This document shows positions 25,455 to 34,278 of a stretch of DNA of 64,000 nucleotides, piece by piece. The notes under the pieces are model-generated. The model was not told the DNA's origin and made no database searches. It saw nothing but the letters and a program-made list of their open reading frames with translations. Position 1 is the first letter of the stretch, and every line of letters starts with the position of its first letter. This DNA comes from Lawsonibacter hominis (GTDB taxonomy: Bacteria; Bacillota; Clostridia; Oscillospirales; Oscillospiraceae). Location: contig NZ_JACOPP010000011.1 in the NCBI RefSeq assembly GCF_014287895.1, positions 1 through 64,000 of the forward strand. Reading direction: 5' to 3'. The position numbers were made by a program, and so were the translations under genes.

Positions 25455-25955
25455 ATGAAAAACCGATTTTTGGAGGCCGGCCAAATCGTCAATACCCACG
25501 GCATCCAGGGGGAAGTGAAGATCGTTCCCTGGTGCGACTCGCCGGAATTTCTCTGCCGGTTCGACACCCTTTACCTGGGGGAACGGCCCGTCAAGGTCCG
25601 CTCCGCCCGTATCCACAAGGGCAACGTACTGGCCCTGCTGGAGGGGGTGGACGACGTAAACGCCGCCATGGCCCTCAAGGGCCGCACTGTGTGCATCGAC
25701 CGCACCGGCGTAGTCCTGCCCGAAGGGCGGCATTTTATCGCCGACCTGATCGGGCTCCGGGTGCTGGATGCGGACAGCGGCGCGGAGCTGGGCGCTGTGA
25801 TTGATGTGCTCACTCCCCCGGCGCACGAGGTCTATGTCGTCCGGGGGGAACACGACTATATGATCCCCGCGGTGGACGAGTTCCTGGTGGAGACCAACGT
25901 GGAGGAGGGCTATCTCAAGGTGCGGCTGATCGAGGGGATGCAGACAGATGTATGA
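25455..25955 (+). CDS. rimM: Ribosome maturation factor RimM
   Basis: A 166-residue RimM: N-terminal beta-barrel opening FLEAGQIVNTHGIQGEVKI, then a PRC-barrel with AHEVYVVRGEHDYMIPAVDE. RimM helps 30S head assembly around S19. Overlaps trmD by 8 bp, so the two are translationally coupled. Confidence 0.96.
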   Translation: MKNRFLEAGQIVNTHGIQGEVKIVPWCDSPEFLCRFDTLYLGERPVKVRSARIHKGNVLALLEGVDDVNAAMALKGRTVCIDRTGVVLPEGRHFIADLIGLRVLDADSGAELGAVIDVLTPPAHEVYVVRGEHDYMIPAVDEFLVETNVEEGYLKVRLIEGMQTDV

Positions 25956-26700
25956 GATCGATATTATGACCCTGTTCGATCTGACCGTGGGCGACATGAT
26001 GAACGAGTCCGTCCTGGGCCGCGCCCAGGAGCGGGACCTTCTCCGCATCGAAGCCCATCAGATCCGGGACTATACCTTAAACAAACAAAAGCAGGTAGAC
26101 GATTACCCCTACGGCGGCGGACGGGGCGCGGTGATGCAGGCCGATCCCCTCTATCAGTGCTGGAGGCACATCGTGGACGCCTACGGCCCGGGCCGCACCA
26201 TCTACCTCTCCCCCGCCGGGAAAACCTTCTGCGAAGCCGACGCCCGGCGCCTGCGGGATGGCTACAGCCACCTGATCCTGGTCTGCGGTCACTATGAGGG
26301 CATCGACGAGCGCTTTATCGAGGAGTGCGTGGACGAGGAGATTTCCATCGGAGATTTTGTGCTCACCGGCGGCGAGCTGCCCGCCATGGTGGTGGCCGAC
26401 GCGGTGGCCCGGCTGGTGCCCGGAGTGCTGTCCGATCCGGAGTGCTTTGAAAACGAGAGCCACTGGAACGGCCTTCTGGAATATCCGCAATACTCCCGTC
26501 CCGAGGAATGGCACGGCCGCAGGGTGCCCGCCGTCCTCCGCTCCGGCGACCACAAGAAGGTCGCCCGCTGGCGGCGCAAGCAGGCCCTTCTCCGCACCCG
26601 CCTGCGCCGCCCGGACCTGTACGCCCAGCTGGATCTATCCTCCCGGGAGGATCAAGCGCTCCTGCGGGAGCTGGAGGAGGAAACCGGCCCCTCGCTCTGA
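25948..26700 (+). CDS. trmD: tRNA (guanine37-N1)-methyltransferase
   Basis: A 250-residue SPOUT enzyme that methylates G37 of tRNAs with G36. The trefoil-knot region LVCGHYEGIDERFIE followed by ISIGDFVLTGGELPAM is intact, as is the early YGGGRGAVMQ segment. Overlaps rimM. Unlike many Firmicutes, no rplS follows; the next gene is degV, with its own promoter. Confidence 0.97.
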   Translation: MYEIDIMTLFDLTVGDMMNESVLGRAQERDLLRIEAHQIRDYTLNKQKQVDDYPYGGGRGAVMQADPLYQCWRHIVDAYGPGRTIYLSPAGKTFCEADARRLRDGYSHLILVCGHYEGIDERFIEECVDEEISIGDFVLTGGELPAMVVADAVARLVPGVLSDPECFENESHWNGLLEYPQYSRPEEWHGRRVPAVLRSGDHKKVARWRRKQALLRTRLRRPDLYAQLDLSSREDQALLRELEEETGPSL

Positions 26701-26747
26701 GGCGGAGCCCATGCGCGCCGGTTTCCGAATTGTTTACAGGTTTCCCC

Positions 26748-26776
26748 TTTACTTTTGCAGCGGCAGGTGCTACAAT
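26748..26776 (+). promoter_or_regulatory. degV promoter
   Basis: TTTACT, 17-bp spacer, TACAAT, about 50 bp before the degV start. Confidence 0.6.
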
Positions 26777-26826
26777 GGCAGTAACGTTCAATCTAATATC
26801 CAACACCATATAAAGGAATCTTTTCT

Positions 26827-27663
26827 ATGAGTTTTAAGATCATTGTTGACAGCTGCTGCGACCTGACGCCCGCCCAGCTCCGGGAGGAATGCTTTCTCAG
26901 CGTGCCCCTGCGCATCCAGGTCGGCAGCCACACGGTGGTGGACGACGCCTCCTTCGACCAGGCCGACCTGCTGTGGCGGATGAAAGAGTGCCAGAGCGCC
27001 CCCAAGACCGCCTGTCCCTCCCCCGCCCAGTACCTGGACGCTTTTGACTGCGGCGCGGACGATTTGTATGTCGTCACTTTGTCCGCTCTGCTCTCCGGCT
27101 CCCACAACGCCGCGGCCCAGGCGCGGCTGCTGTGGCTGGAGGAGCACCCCAACGCCCGTGTGCACATCTTCAATTCCTGCTCCGCTTCTGCGGGAGAGGT
27201 GCTGGTCGCCTTGAAGATTCAGGAACTTGCCTGCTCGGGTATGGATTTCACAACCGTGGTAAGCCATGTATCCCGGTATATCAACGAGATGGAGACCTAT
27301 TTCGTGCTGGAGACCCTGGACAACCTGAAAAAGAACGGCCGCCTGACCAAGACCCAGGCGCTGGTCACCAGCACCCTGAAGATCAAGCTGCTGATGGGCG
27401 CGACCCCGGAAGGCGAGATCTGCAAGCGGGGACAGGCGCTGTCCGTCAAGCAGGCCCTGTCCAAGATGGTCTCCCTGATGGCGGCCGATCCCAAGCATGC
27501 GGGCCGCCGGCTGGCGATCACCCACTGCAACTGTCTGGAGCGCGCCTTCTATTTGAAGGAGCTGGCCCTCAAGCAGTGCAGGTTTGAACAGGTCGTCATC
27601 AGCGATACCGGCGGTATCGCCACGGTCTATGCCAACGACGGCGGCGTGGTGGCGGCCTATTGA
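26827..27663 (+). CDS. DegV-family fatty-acid-binding protein
   Basis: A 278-residue DegV protein. Conserved pieces are the opening FKIIVDSCCDLT, the lid region SAPKTACPSPAQYLDAF, and GRLTKTQALVTSTLKIKLL. Firmicutes often carry several copies. Characterised members (FakB) bind a fatty acid and present it to the kinase FakA; the cargo of this copy cannot be told. Monocistronic, ending at a clear terminator. Confidence 0.93.
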   Translation: MSFKIIVDSCCDLTPAQLREECFLSVPLRIQVGSHTVVDDASFDQADLLWRMKECQSAPKTACPSPAQYLDAFDCGADDLYVVTLSALLSGSHNAAAQARLLWLEEHPNARVHIFNSCSASAGEVLVALKIQELACSGMDFTTVVSHVSRYINEMETYFVLETLDNLKKNGRLTKTQALVTSTLKIKLLMGATPEGEICKRGQALSVKQALSKMVSLMAADPKHAGRRLAITHCNCLERAFYLKELALKQCRFEQVVISDTGGIATVYANDGGVVAAY

Positions 27664-27728
27664 CGGGCGCGCACCTGCGCCTGGACCGCCCTGAGCCGTC
27701 CGAATACAGGTACGAAATCCATTCCACC

Positions 27729-27766
27729 CCGCCCGGAGGAAGCGTCCTCCGGGCGGTTGCTTTTTT
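27729..27766 (+). terminator. degV terminator
   Basis: Perfect 12-bp stem (27729-27740 with 27745-27756), loop AGCG, followed by a T-rich run. Confidence 0.85.
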
Positions 27767-27897
27767 CCTTTTTCTGTGCTATAGTCAGAGCACTTCAAAA
27801 GGAGCAAAACGATCCACCGGGTGAAAAAACGCTATTTGCGTTTTTTCAAGTGCGTCGACTATATAGTGGCAAAAATCAGTTCTGGGAGGCAGCCTTT

Positions 27898-28422
27898 ATG
27901 GACTATACCATCCGCCCCGTCGAACCGGGGGATGCGCCGGGGATCGCCGCCCTGCGGCGGATGCCCGGCGTGTTTGAAAACACCCTGGGCCTCCCCTCCT
28001 GCCGCACCGCGGACAGCGCGGCCTTTCTCGCCTCGCTTGGCCCCAACGACCACAACTTTGTGGCCGCCGCAGAGGACGGCACGATCATCGCAGCCGCCGG
28101 ACTCCAGGTCTGTTCCAATCCCCGGATGCGCCACGTGGGCAGCATCGGGCTGTTCGTGCATACGGACTACCAAAACCAGGGGGTAGGCACCGCCCTGATG
28201 AAGGCTATACTGGACTTGGCCGACAACTGGCTCATGCTGGTGCGTGTGGAGCTGGAGGTCTTTGCCGACAACGAGCGGGCCATCCGCCTCTATGAGAAGT
28301 TCGGCTTTGAGAAGGAGGGCCTGCTGCGCATGACCACCGTGCGCTGCGGACAATATGCCGACGAATACAAAATGGCCCGTCTGCGGCCTGCGGTTGGCTA
28401 TGCCGTCAAGCCGTCTGTTTGA
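27898..28422 (+). CDS. GNAT-family N-acetyltransferase
   Basis: A 174-residue GNAT. The acetyl-CoA loop is in VHTDYQNQGVGTALMKAILD, followed by the ELEVFADNERAIRLYEKFGFEKEG strand-helix typical of the fold. The acceptor is unknown. GGGAGGC precedes the ATG. Its end overlaps the WYL regulator start by 23 bp, so the two are probably coupled. Confidence 0.9.
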   Translation: MDYTIRPVEPGDAPGIAALRRMPGVFENTLGLPSCRTADSAAFLASLGPNDHNFVAAAEDGTIIAAAGLQVCSNPRMRHVGSIGLFVHTDYQNQGVGTALMKAILDLADNWLMLVRVELEVFADNERAIRLYEKFGFEKEGLLRMTTVRCGQYADEYKMARLRPAVGYAVKPSV

Positions 28423-29626
28423 GATCGTCTACCTGCTGCTCCAGCGGCGGCGGATGACGGCGGCGGAGCTGGCGGAGCGGTTTGAGGTATCCGTACGTAC
28501 CGTTTACCGGGATATAGACGCCCTGTCGGCGGCGGGGGTGCCGGTATATGCCATTCCCGGCAAGGGCGGCGGAGTGGCCCTGATGGAACACTGCGTACTG
28601 GACCGGGCCGCTTTTTCCGAGGGTGAGCAGCGCCAGCTGCTCACCGCCCTGCAGAGCCTCCCGGGCGATGCGCGGCTGGGCGCGGAAGAGGTACTGGCCA
28701 AACTTTCCGGCCTCTTCCGCCGCAGCGAACCCGACTGGCTTCAGGTGGATATGTCCCGCTGGGGCTCCGCCGGTGCGGACAACGCCAAGTTTGACGCCGT
28801 TAAATCGGCCATCCTGTCCCACCGGGTGCTCCGCTTCCCCTATGCCGGCTCCGATGGTCAGACGAACTGGCGGCGGGTCTGTCCCGCCCGTCTGGTCTTC
28901 AAGGGACGCGCCTGGTATCTCCAGGGCCTCTGCCTGGATCGGAAGGATTGGCGCACCTTCAAGCTCACGCGCATACTTGCTCTGGAGCTGCTGGAGGAGA
29001 CCTTCGCTCCCCTTCCCCCGCCCCCGTCCATCGAACCGGAAGGCCCCTACAGCGGAAGCGTTCTCCCGGTGCGTCTGCGCTTCTCCCCTGCCATGGCCTG
29101 GAGAGTCTATGATGAATTCGACGCCAACTGCGTGGTTCGGGAACCGGACGGCGCCCTCTCCGTATCGGCAGCGCTTCCGGAGGACGCCTGGCTGTACGGC
29201 TATCTGCTCTCCTTCGGCGCGGACCTGAAGGTGCTGGAACCGGAGCGCCTGTGCCGCCGCCTGGGACAGCTGGCCAAGGAAATCTGGCAAAACAGTGAAA
29301 AAGCTGACACAGGGTGTCAGGATTGCTGTGATATACTGGCGGCATCTAATCGACAGGAGGAATCATTTATGAACCAGCAATTTTGTCAATCCTGCGGCAT
29401 GCCCCTGAGCGATGCACTCCTCGGCACCGAGGCCGACGGCGCTCCCAGCCCCCATTACTGCAAGTACTGCTACCAGAACGGCGCGTTCACCTGCGCGATG
29501 ACCATGGAGGAGATGATCGAGTTCTGCACTCCCATGATGGTCCAGGCCAATCCCGTCCTGACCCCGGAACAGGCCAAAACACAGATGCGCCAGTTCTTCC
29601 CCTCCCTGCTGCGCTGGAAGAAATAG
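28400..29626 (+). CDS. WYL-domain (DeoR/YafY-type) regulator, in frame with a zinc-ribbon module
   Basis: The first 320 or so residues form a WYL regulator: an N-terminal helix-turn-helix (MTAAELAERFEVSVRTVYRDIDALSAAGV), a WYL domain near 130-200 and a WCX-like tail ending KEIWQNSEKADTGCQDCC. No stop codon follows. The frame runs straight into the zinc-ribbon gene at 29369, predicting a 408-residue fusion if read from the first start. A palindromic promoter and a perfect ribosome binding site at the junction suggest that the downstream part is also made alone. Either the regulator lost its stop codon or the fusion is real. The start at 28400 has only a weak ribosome binding site and probably relies on coupling with the acetyltransferase gene. 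Confidence 0.8.
   Translation: MPSSRLFEIVYLLLQRRRMTAAELAERFEVSVRTVYRDIDALSAAGVPVYAIPGKGGGVALMEHCVLDRAAFSEGEQRQLLTALQSLPGDARLGAEEVLAKLSGLFRRSEPDWLQVDMSRWGSAGADNAKFDAVKSAILSHRVLRFPYAGSDGQTNWRRVCPARLVFKGRAWYLQGLCLDRKDWRTFKLTRILALELLEETFAPLPPPPSIEPEGPYSGSVLPVRLRFSPAMAWRVYDEFDANCVVREPDGALSVSAALPEDAWLYGYLLSFGADLKVLEPERLCRRLGQLAKEIWQNSEKADTGCQDCCDILAASNRQEESFMNQQFCQSCGMPLSDALLGTEADGAPSPHYCKYCYQNGAFTCAMTMEEMIEFCTPMMVQANPVLTPEQAKTQMRQFFPSLLRWKK
29304..29337 (+). promoter_or_regulatory. Internal promoter with palindrome for the zinc-ribbon gene
   Basis: The perfect palindrome CTGACAC-AGG-GTGTCAG (29304-29320) stands where the -35 would be, ahead of a TATACT (29332-29337). The spacing gives no good -35, so the palindrome is a likely binding site for a regulator, plausibly the adjacent WYL protein. 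It lies inside the regulator's own reading frame. Confidence 0.55.
29369..29626 (+). CDS. Zinc-ribbon domain protein (internal start)
   Basis: An 85-residue protein starting at an ATG with ACAGGAGGAA upstream. Two CxxC pairs (CQSCGMP and HYCKYCYQNG) make a zinc ribbon; the C-terminal helix carries MTMEEMIEFCTPMM. Similar small putative zinc-ribbon proteins are common in Firmicutes, often beside WYL regulators and DUF3788 genes, and have no assigned function. It is followed after 17 bp by the DUF3788 gene. Shares its frame with the upstream regulator. Confidence 0.8.
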   Translation: MNQQFCQSCGMPLSDALLGTEADGAPSPHYCKYCYQNGAFTCAMTMEEMIEFCTPMMVQANPVLTPEQAKTQMRQFFPSLLRWKK

Positions 29627-29643
29627 GCCGAAGGAGAATTCCA

Positions 29644-30081
29644 ATGGACTGGAACACCATCTACCCCGGGCCGGAACCGCCCACGGAGGCAGAGCTGGCC
29701 GCCTATGTGGAGACCCCGCTCTGGACGGAGCTGGTCCACTATCTCAGCCAGGCTTATCACACTGACCCGGTCTGCACATACAGCACATGCAGCATGGGCC
29801 GCGGCTGGAACGTCAAGTACAGAGCCGGCGGCGCGGCCCTATGTACCCTCTACCCCGGCGCGGGCGCCTTCGTCTGCCTGATCGTGGCAGGCTGCAGGCT
29901 GGCAAGCGCCGTCGAGCAGCGCTTGCCAACGCTCTCCCCTGGCACACAGCGGCTGTGGAAGGAGACAAGACCCATGTCCAACGGCGTGCGCTGGCTTTCC
30001 CTGGAGGTGGGGTCCTCAGAAGTGCTGGAGGATGTGAAAGCCCTGTTGGCGCTCAAGCGCAAACCGAACCGGACGCGGTGA
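29644..30081 (+). CDS. DUF3788 family protein
   Basis: A 145-residue protein of the DUF3788 type: WTELVHYLSQAYHTDP, then SMGRGWNVKYRAGGAALCTLYP and a C-terminal VRWLSLEV stretch. The fold is thought to resemble small ligand-binding or YdhG-like domains; function unknown. AAGGAG precedes the ATG. Probably cotranscribed with the zinc-ribbon gene. Confidence 0.8.
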   Translation: MDWNTIYPGPEPPTEAELAAYVETPLWTELVHYLSQAYHTDPVCTYSTCSMGRGWNVKYRAGGAALCTLYPGAGAFVCLIVAGCRLASAVEQRLPTLSPGTQRLWKETRPMSNGVRWLSLEVGSSEVLEDVKALLALKRKPNRTR

Positions 30082-30257
30082 GGCGCTTGGTCTGGGGAAA
30101 GGCTGCGCCGTCTTCCACAACCTAATTCCAAATGGCGGCCGCCTGCGCGGCGTCTGAAGGCGGATAGGGTCTGACCTTTGCTTCCATAGCGCTGCTCCCC
30201 TTCCTGCTTCCGTCGTCTTACCCCATCACCCCCGCACGCCGATCGCAAGTCTTTGCC

Positions 30258-30286
30258 TTGACGGCGTACCGCTCTTCGGGTATACT
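30258..30286 (+). promoter_or_regulatory. rsmA promoter
   Basis: TTGACG, 17-bp spacer, TATACT. It lies within what would be the coding part of a longer in-frame rsmA start and so argues for the start at 30333. The rest of the 30082-30257 spacer shows nothing I can name. Confidence 0.65.
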
Positions 30287-30332
30287 GGAACCCGGACGTG
30301 CGCCGTCCATTTTCTGTGCGGAGGAACGGTCT

Positions 30333-31190
30333 GTGGATCTTTGCAACGGTAACGATATCAAGGCCCTGCTGGCCCGGCACGGGTTTCGCTTTTCCAAAAG
30401 CATGGGGCAGAATTTTCTGATCGAGGGCTGGGTGCCCCGGGACATTGCGGAGGCCTCCGGCGCGGACAGCGGCTGCGGCGTGCTGGAGATCGGGCCCGGG
30501 ATCGGTCCTCTGACCGTCCAGCTGGCCCGTCGGGCCGGGCAGGTGGCGGCGGTGGAGCTGGACCGGGCGCTGCTGCCCATCCTGTCGGAGACCCTGGCGC
30601 CCTGCCGCAATGTGACGGTGATTCCCGGAGACATTATGAAGCTGGATCTGGCCGCGCTGGTAAACGAGCGTCTCTCCGGCCTCACCCCCATCGCCTGCGC
30701 CAACCTGCCCTACAATATCACAACGCCCGTGCTGACCCGTCTCATCGAATCCGGGCTGTTTGCCTCCATCACCGTAATGATCCAGCGGGAGGTTGCCCTG
30801 CGCATCTGCGCCGCGCCGGGCACCGCGGATTACGGGGCCTTCTCCGTATTCTGCCAGTATCACACACAGCCGGAACTGCTTTTCGATGTGGGGCCGGAGT
30901 GTTTTCTTCCCGCCCCCAAGGTGACCTCCGCCGTCCTGCGCCTGATCCCCCGGCGGGAGCCCCCCCAGACGCTGGTGGATGAAGCCCTCTTTTTCCGTGT
31001 GGTGCGCGCCTCCTTCGCCCAGCGGCGTAAGACACTGCTCAATGGCCTGTCTTCCGCTTTCGGCGCTCAGGTCGGGAAACAGGCGCTGCGGCAGGCCATC
31101 GAGGCCGCCGGACTGCCCCCAGACGTGCGGGGCGAGCGGCTGGGGATTGCGGAATTTGCCGCCGTAGCGGCGGCCATCCAGACAACTTGA
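30333..31190 (+). CDS. rsmA: 16S rRNA dimethyladenosine transferase RsmA (KsgA)
   Basis: A 285-residue methyltransferase that dimethylates A1518 and A1519 of 16S rRNA. It has FSKSMGQNFLIE at the N-terminus, the SAM-binding LEIGPGIGPLT, and the catalytic NLPYNI motif. The GTG at 30333 is chosen because GGAGGA lies 8 bp upstream and the promoter lies before it. Monocistronic. Confidence 0.96.
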   Translation: MDLCNGNDIKALLARHGFRFSKSMGQNFLIEGWVPRDIAEASGADSGCGVLEIGPGIGPLTVQLARRAGQVAAVELDRALLPILSETLAPCRNVTVIPGDIMKLDLAALVNERLSGLTPIACANLPYNITTPVLTRLIESGLFASITVMIQREVALRICAAPGTADYGAFSVFCQYHTQPELLFDVGPECFLPAPKVTSAVLRLIPRREPPQTLVDEALFFRVVRASFAQRRKTLLNGLSSAFGAQVGKQALRQAIEAAGLPPDVRGERLGIAEFAAVAAAIQTT

Positions 31191-31199
31191 ACGGAGCGG

Positions 31200-31228
31200 C
31201 ACGCCCGGCAGCGAACCTGCCGGGCGTG
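31200..31228 (+). terminator. rsmA terminator
   Basis: Perfect 12-bp stem (31200-31211 with 31217-31228), followed by TTGCGTTTTGGTTTTTTT. Confidence 0.85.
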
Positions 31229-31287
31229 TTGCGTTTTGGTTTTTTTCGCACAAATCACCGCTTTTTTGCAAAACGAGGCGAAAGGAC

Positions 31288-31316
31288 TTGCAAATTTTAT
31301 AAGATTCTTCTACAAT
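31288..31316 (+). promoter_or_regulatory. pckG promoter
   Basis: TTGCAA, 17-bp A/T-rich spacer, TACAAT, about 50 bp before the pckG start. Confidence 0.65.
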
Positions 31317-31364
31317 AGAGCTACCAGTATCCCGGAAACTGAAACACAAAGGAGGACCCACCCC

Positions 31365-33134
31365 ATGGCATTGACGGAAAACCGCGCTGTATTGGATTGG
31401 ATCGACGAGATGGCGGCGATGACGCAGCCTGACGCCATCGTCTGGATCGACGGGAGCGAGGCGCAGCTGGAGGCACTGCGCAGCCAGGCCTGCGCCACCG
31501 GCGAGCTGGAGAAGCTCAACCAGGAAAAGCTGCCCGGCTGCTATCTGCACCGTACGGCGGTCAACGATGTGGCCCGTGTGGAGGACCGTACCTTCATCTG
31601 CTGCGAGAAGCAGGAGGACGCCGGCCCCACCAACAACTGGATGGCCCCGGCGGAGATGTACGCCAGGCTGAAACCGCTTTATACCGGCGCGATGAAGGGC
31701 CGCACCATGTATGTGATCCCCTACTCCATGGGCGTGGTGGGCTCTCCCTTCGCCAAATACGGCATCGAGCTGACCGACTCCATCTACGTGGTGCTCAATA
31801 TGGCCATCATGACACGGGTAGGGCAGTCCGTGCTGGACGCTCTGGGCGATTCCCCCGACTATGTGAAGGGCCTTCACGCCAAGGCGGAGCTCGACCCGGA
31901 GCGGCGCTACATCGTCCATTTCCCCCAGGACAACACCATCATGAGCGTCAACTCCGGCTACGGCGGCAATGTGCTGCTGGGCAAAAAGTGTTTCGCCCTG
32001 CGCATCGCCTCCTGTCTGGGCCGCGACGAGGGCTGGATGGCCGAGCATATGCTCATTTTGGGCATCCAGAACCCTGCCGGCGAGGTGCGTTATCTGGCCG
32101 CCGCCTTCCCCTCCGCCTGCGGCAAGACGAATCTGGCCATGCTCATCCCACCGGCACACTATCAGGAGAAGGGCTGGAAGGTCTGGTGCGTGGGCGACGA
32201 TATCGCCTGGCTGCGTGTAGGCGAGGACGGCAGGCTCTGGGCCATGAACCCGGAGTACGGCTTCTTCGGCGTGGCCCCGGGCACCAATGCCAAATCCAAC
32301 CCCAACGCCCTGGCCACCACCAGACGGGGCACCATCTTCACCAATGTGGTCCACAACCTGGACGACGATACCGTCTGGTGGGAGGGCCTGGATAAAAACC
32401 CGCCGGAGCACGCCGTGGACTGGAAGGGCAACCCCTGGAATGGAACGGTCTCCGCCGAGAAGGGCGCCCACCCCAACTCCCGCTTCACCGCCCCCGCTAA
32501 AAACTGTCCCTGCATCTCTCCGGAGTTTGAAAGCCCCCGGGGCGTCCCCATCTCCGCCATCGTGTTCGGCGGCCGCCGCGCCCGGACCGCGCCGCTGGTC
32601 TATCAGTCCCGCGATTGGGAGCACGGTGTGTTCGTGGGCTCCATCATGGCCTCTGAGACCACAGCAGCCGCTACCGGCGCGGTGGGCGTGGTGCGCCGGG
32701 ACCCCATGGCCATGCTTCCCTTCTGCGGCTACCACATGGCCGACTACTGGCAGCACTGGCTGGACATGGGCAAGGTCCTGGGCGACAAGGCCCCCAAGAT
32801 TTTCAATGTGAACTGGTTCCGCACCGACGACGAGGGGCGCTTCCTCTGGCCCGGTTTCGGCGACAATCTGCGGGTGCTGGAGTGGATCATGAAGCGCTGC
32901 TTCCATGAAGCCGACGCGGTGGAGACCCCCATCGGCTATGAGCCCAAGGCCGAGGATATCGACCTGGAGGGTTCCGGTGTGGACCGCGCCACACTGGAGG
33001 GCCTGCTCAAGCTGGACACGGCGATGTGGCTGGACGAGGTGAATGCCATCCGTGCATTCTACGACAAATTCGGGGCGAAACTGCCGGAAACGCTTTCTCA
33101 GGAGCTCTCTGCTCTGGAGGCGCGCCTGCATTAA
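31365..33134 (+). CDS. pckG: Phosphoenolpyruvate carboxykinase (GTP)
   Basis: A 589-residue GTP-type PEPCK, which interconverts oxaloacetate and PEP with GTP/GDP. The kinase-1 loop is FPSACGKTNLAML, preceded by the metal-binding region and followed by FNVNWFRTDDEGRFLWPGFG at the GTP pocket. Length is as expected. In gut anaerobes this enzyme can also run in the PEP-carboxylating direction to gain GTP. ATG at 31365 with AAAGGAGGA upstream. Own promoter and shared terminator. Confidence 0.97.
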   Translation: MALTENRAVLDWIDEMAAMTQPDAIVWIDGSEAQLEALRSQACATGELEKLNQEKLPGCYLHRTAVNDVARVEDRTFICCEKQEDAGPTNNWMAPAEMYARLKPLYTGAMKGRTMYVIPYSMGVVGSPFAKYGIELTDSIYVVLNMAIMTRVGQSVLDALGDSPDYVKGLHAKAELDPERRYIVHFPQDNTIMSVNSGYGGNVLLGKKCFALRIASCLGRDEGWMAEHMLILGIQNPAGEVRYLAAAFPSACGKTNLAMLIPPAHYQEKGWKVWCVGDDIAWLRVGEDGRLWAMNPEYGFFGVAPGTNAKSNPNALATTRRGTIFTNVVHNLDDDTVWWEGLDKNPPEHAVDWKGNPWNGTVSAEKGAHPNSRFTAPAKNCPCISPEFESPRGVPISAIVFGGRRARTAPLVYQSRDWEHGVFVGSIMASETTAAATGAVGVVRRDPMAMLPFCGYHMADYWQHWLDMGKVLGDKAPKIFNVNWFRTDDEGRFLWPGFGDNLRVLEWIMKRCFHEADAVETPIGYEPKAEDIDLEGSGVDRATLEGLLKLDTAMWLDEVNAIRAFYDKFGAKLPETLSQELSALEARLH

Positions 33135-33146
33135 ACCCGAAACGAC

Positions 33147-33188
33147 GCAAAACGGGCTCCCCGGCTTTTGCCGGGGAGCCCGTTTTGC
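33147..33188. terminator. Bidirectional terminator between pckG and the TetR gene
   Basis: Perfect 19-bp stem (33147-33165 with 33170-33188) with a TTTT loop. A-rich on one flank and T-rich on the other within the stem ends, so it can serve both convergent genes. Confidence 0.9.
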
Positions 33189-33197
33189 AGGAACGCC

Positions 33198-33833
33198 TTA
33201 TTGGTCCGCTCTGGTGATGGAGTGGAGCAGCATGCGCGCGCCGTGGTGCAGGAAATCCTCCCGGCTCAGTCCGGTCCGTTCCCGAATGTATGCCTCCCGG
33301 CTGTCGGCGGTCCGTACCATGCCCGCCAGGGCGGCCCAGAAGAGCAGCACCATCTCAATGGGCGGGACCTGGGTATGCACGAGCCCCGCTTCTGCCCCAC
33401 GCACCAGGAAATCCGCCAGTTCGGCGTCAATCTCACTGCTCACCCGCAGGATGTCGGATACGCTTTTCTGGACGGTCTCCCCCGCCTGGGCCAGGGGGAT
33501 CGCACCGGTAGCCGCATCATAGGCCGTAGGATTATCGTCATAGAAGCGCACGATGGTCCGGCAGACCGCATCATAGGCCTGCAGCCACTCGTGATTGCCC
33601 TCCAGGGCCTCATGGATCTTTTTCTTCAAGAGCACCATACCGCTGAGGAGGATGGCGTTGACGATCTCCTCCTTACTCTGGAAGTAGACATACAATGTGG
33701 CCTTGCTGTATTCCGCTACCCGCGCGATATCGTCCATGGTCGTCTTCTCAATGCCCTTCTCTGCAAACAGCCGCTCGGCGGCAGCCAATATGGAACCACG
33801 ATGAAACTCCGTCAGCGCCTGCTTCTTGCTCAT
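33198..33833 (-). CDS. TetR/AcrR-family regulator
   Basis: A 211-residue TetR protein with the N-terminal helix-turn-helix TTMDDIARVAEYSKATLYVYFQSKEEI and an all-helical ligand/dimer domain. ATG at 33833 is preferred because GGTGGAG lies 6 bp upstream. No effector gene is adjacent, so its target is unknown. Convergent with pckG. Confidence 0.92.
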   Translation of the reverse strand: MSKKQALTEFHRGSILAAAERLFAEKGIEKTTMDDIARVAEYSKATLYVYFQSKEEIVNAILLSGMVLLKKKIHEALEGNHEWLQAYDAVCRTIVRFYDDNPTAYDAATGAIPLAQAGETVQKSVSDILRVSSEIDAELADFLVRGAEAGLVHTQVPPIEMVLLFWAALAGMVRTADSREAYIRERTGLSREDFLHHGARMLLHSITRADQ

Positions 33834-34015
33834 CTCTTGCTCCACCTTTCGTATTTATCATACCTCTTGGTTTAACAAATGATACCATGATTTTTGCTTT
33901 TTTGCAAGCATTTTCCCACCGCGGCCCGGGATCGGGAAGAATGTTCCGGGCCGTCGGTCCCCACTTTGCCGCGGGAGCGCAATGCGTTCCCGTGCGGCGC
34001 TTCCGGCCGCTTTGC

Positions 34016-34150
34016 GCCCAAATGGGCCACGCCGATGTGAGTACCACGTTAAAAATTTATACCCACCTGGATTCAGTGCACAAAAGGAAGAGTGTGGAGA
34101 AGCTTGACGCATACCTCTCCATTGGGGCAAGCTCGGACAAGCAGGCATAG
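34016..34150 (+). pseudogene. C-terminal remnant of a tyrosine-recombinase phage integrase
   Basis: The frame encodes MGHADVSTTLKIYTHLD, the region around the catalytic tyrosine of phage-type integrases (Tyr in the IYTHLD box), followed by a short tail and a stop. Nothing upstream in any frame encodes the rest of the protein. It ends 128 bp from a tRNA-Gly gene, a usual integration target, so an element once sat here and left its integrase end behind. It is unrelated in position to the intact prophage at 39-64 kb. Confidence 0.75.
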
Positions 34151-34242
34151 GATTGACTTGCATCTGACTTGCATGGCATCCTGTTTTCGGTCTTTTTTCG
34201 CCTTATTTTCTCCTAACATTTGGAGGTGTTCGTGCAAAAGAA

Positions 34243-34273
34243 AATCCCTAGAACCATTGAGGCTCTAGGGATT
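34243..34273 (-). terminator. Terminator after tRNA-Gly
   Basis: AATCCCTAGA (34243-34252) pairs with TCTAGGGATT (34264-34273). On the minus strand a T-rich run follows. Confidence 0.8.
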
Positions 34274-34278
34274 CCGGT

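Noticed and set aside
26701..26826. rplS expected after trmD
   Set aside because: No L19 coding sequence is present; the spacer only holds the degV promoter. The gene must be elsewhere.
29850..33131. Open frame of about 1090 codons on the minus strand across rsmA and pckG
   Set aside because: It lies antisense to two certain genes, reads as low-complexity His/Gln/Gly-rich protein, and is explained by high third-position GC of the real genes.
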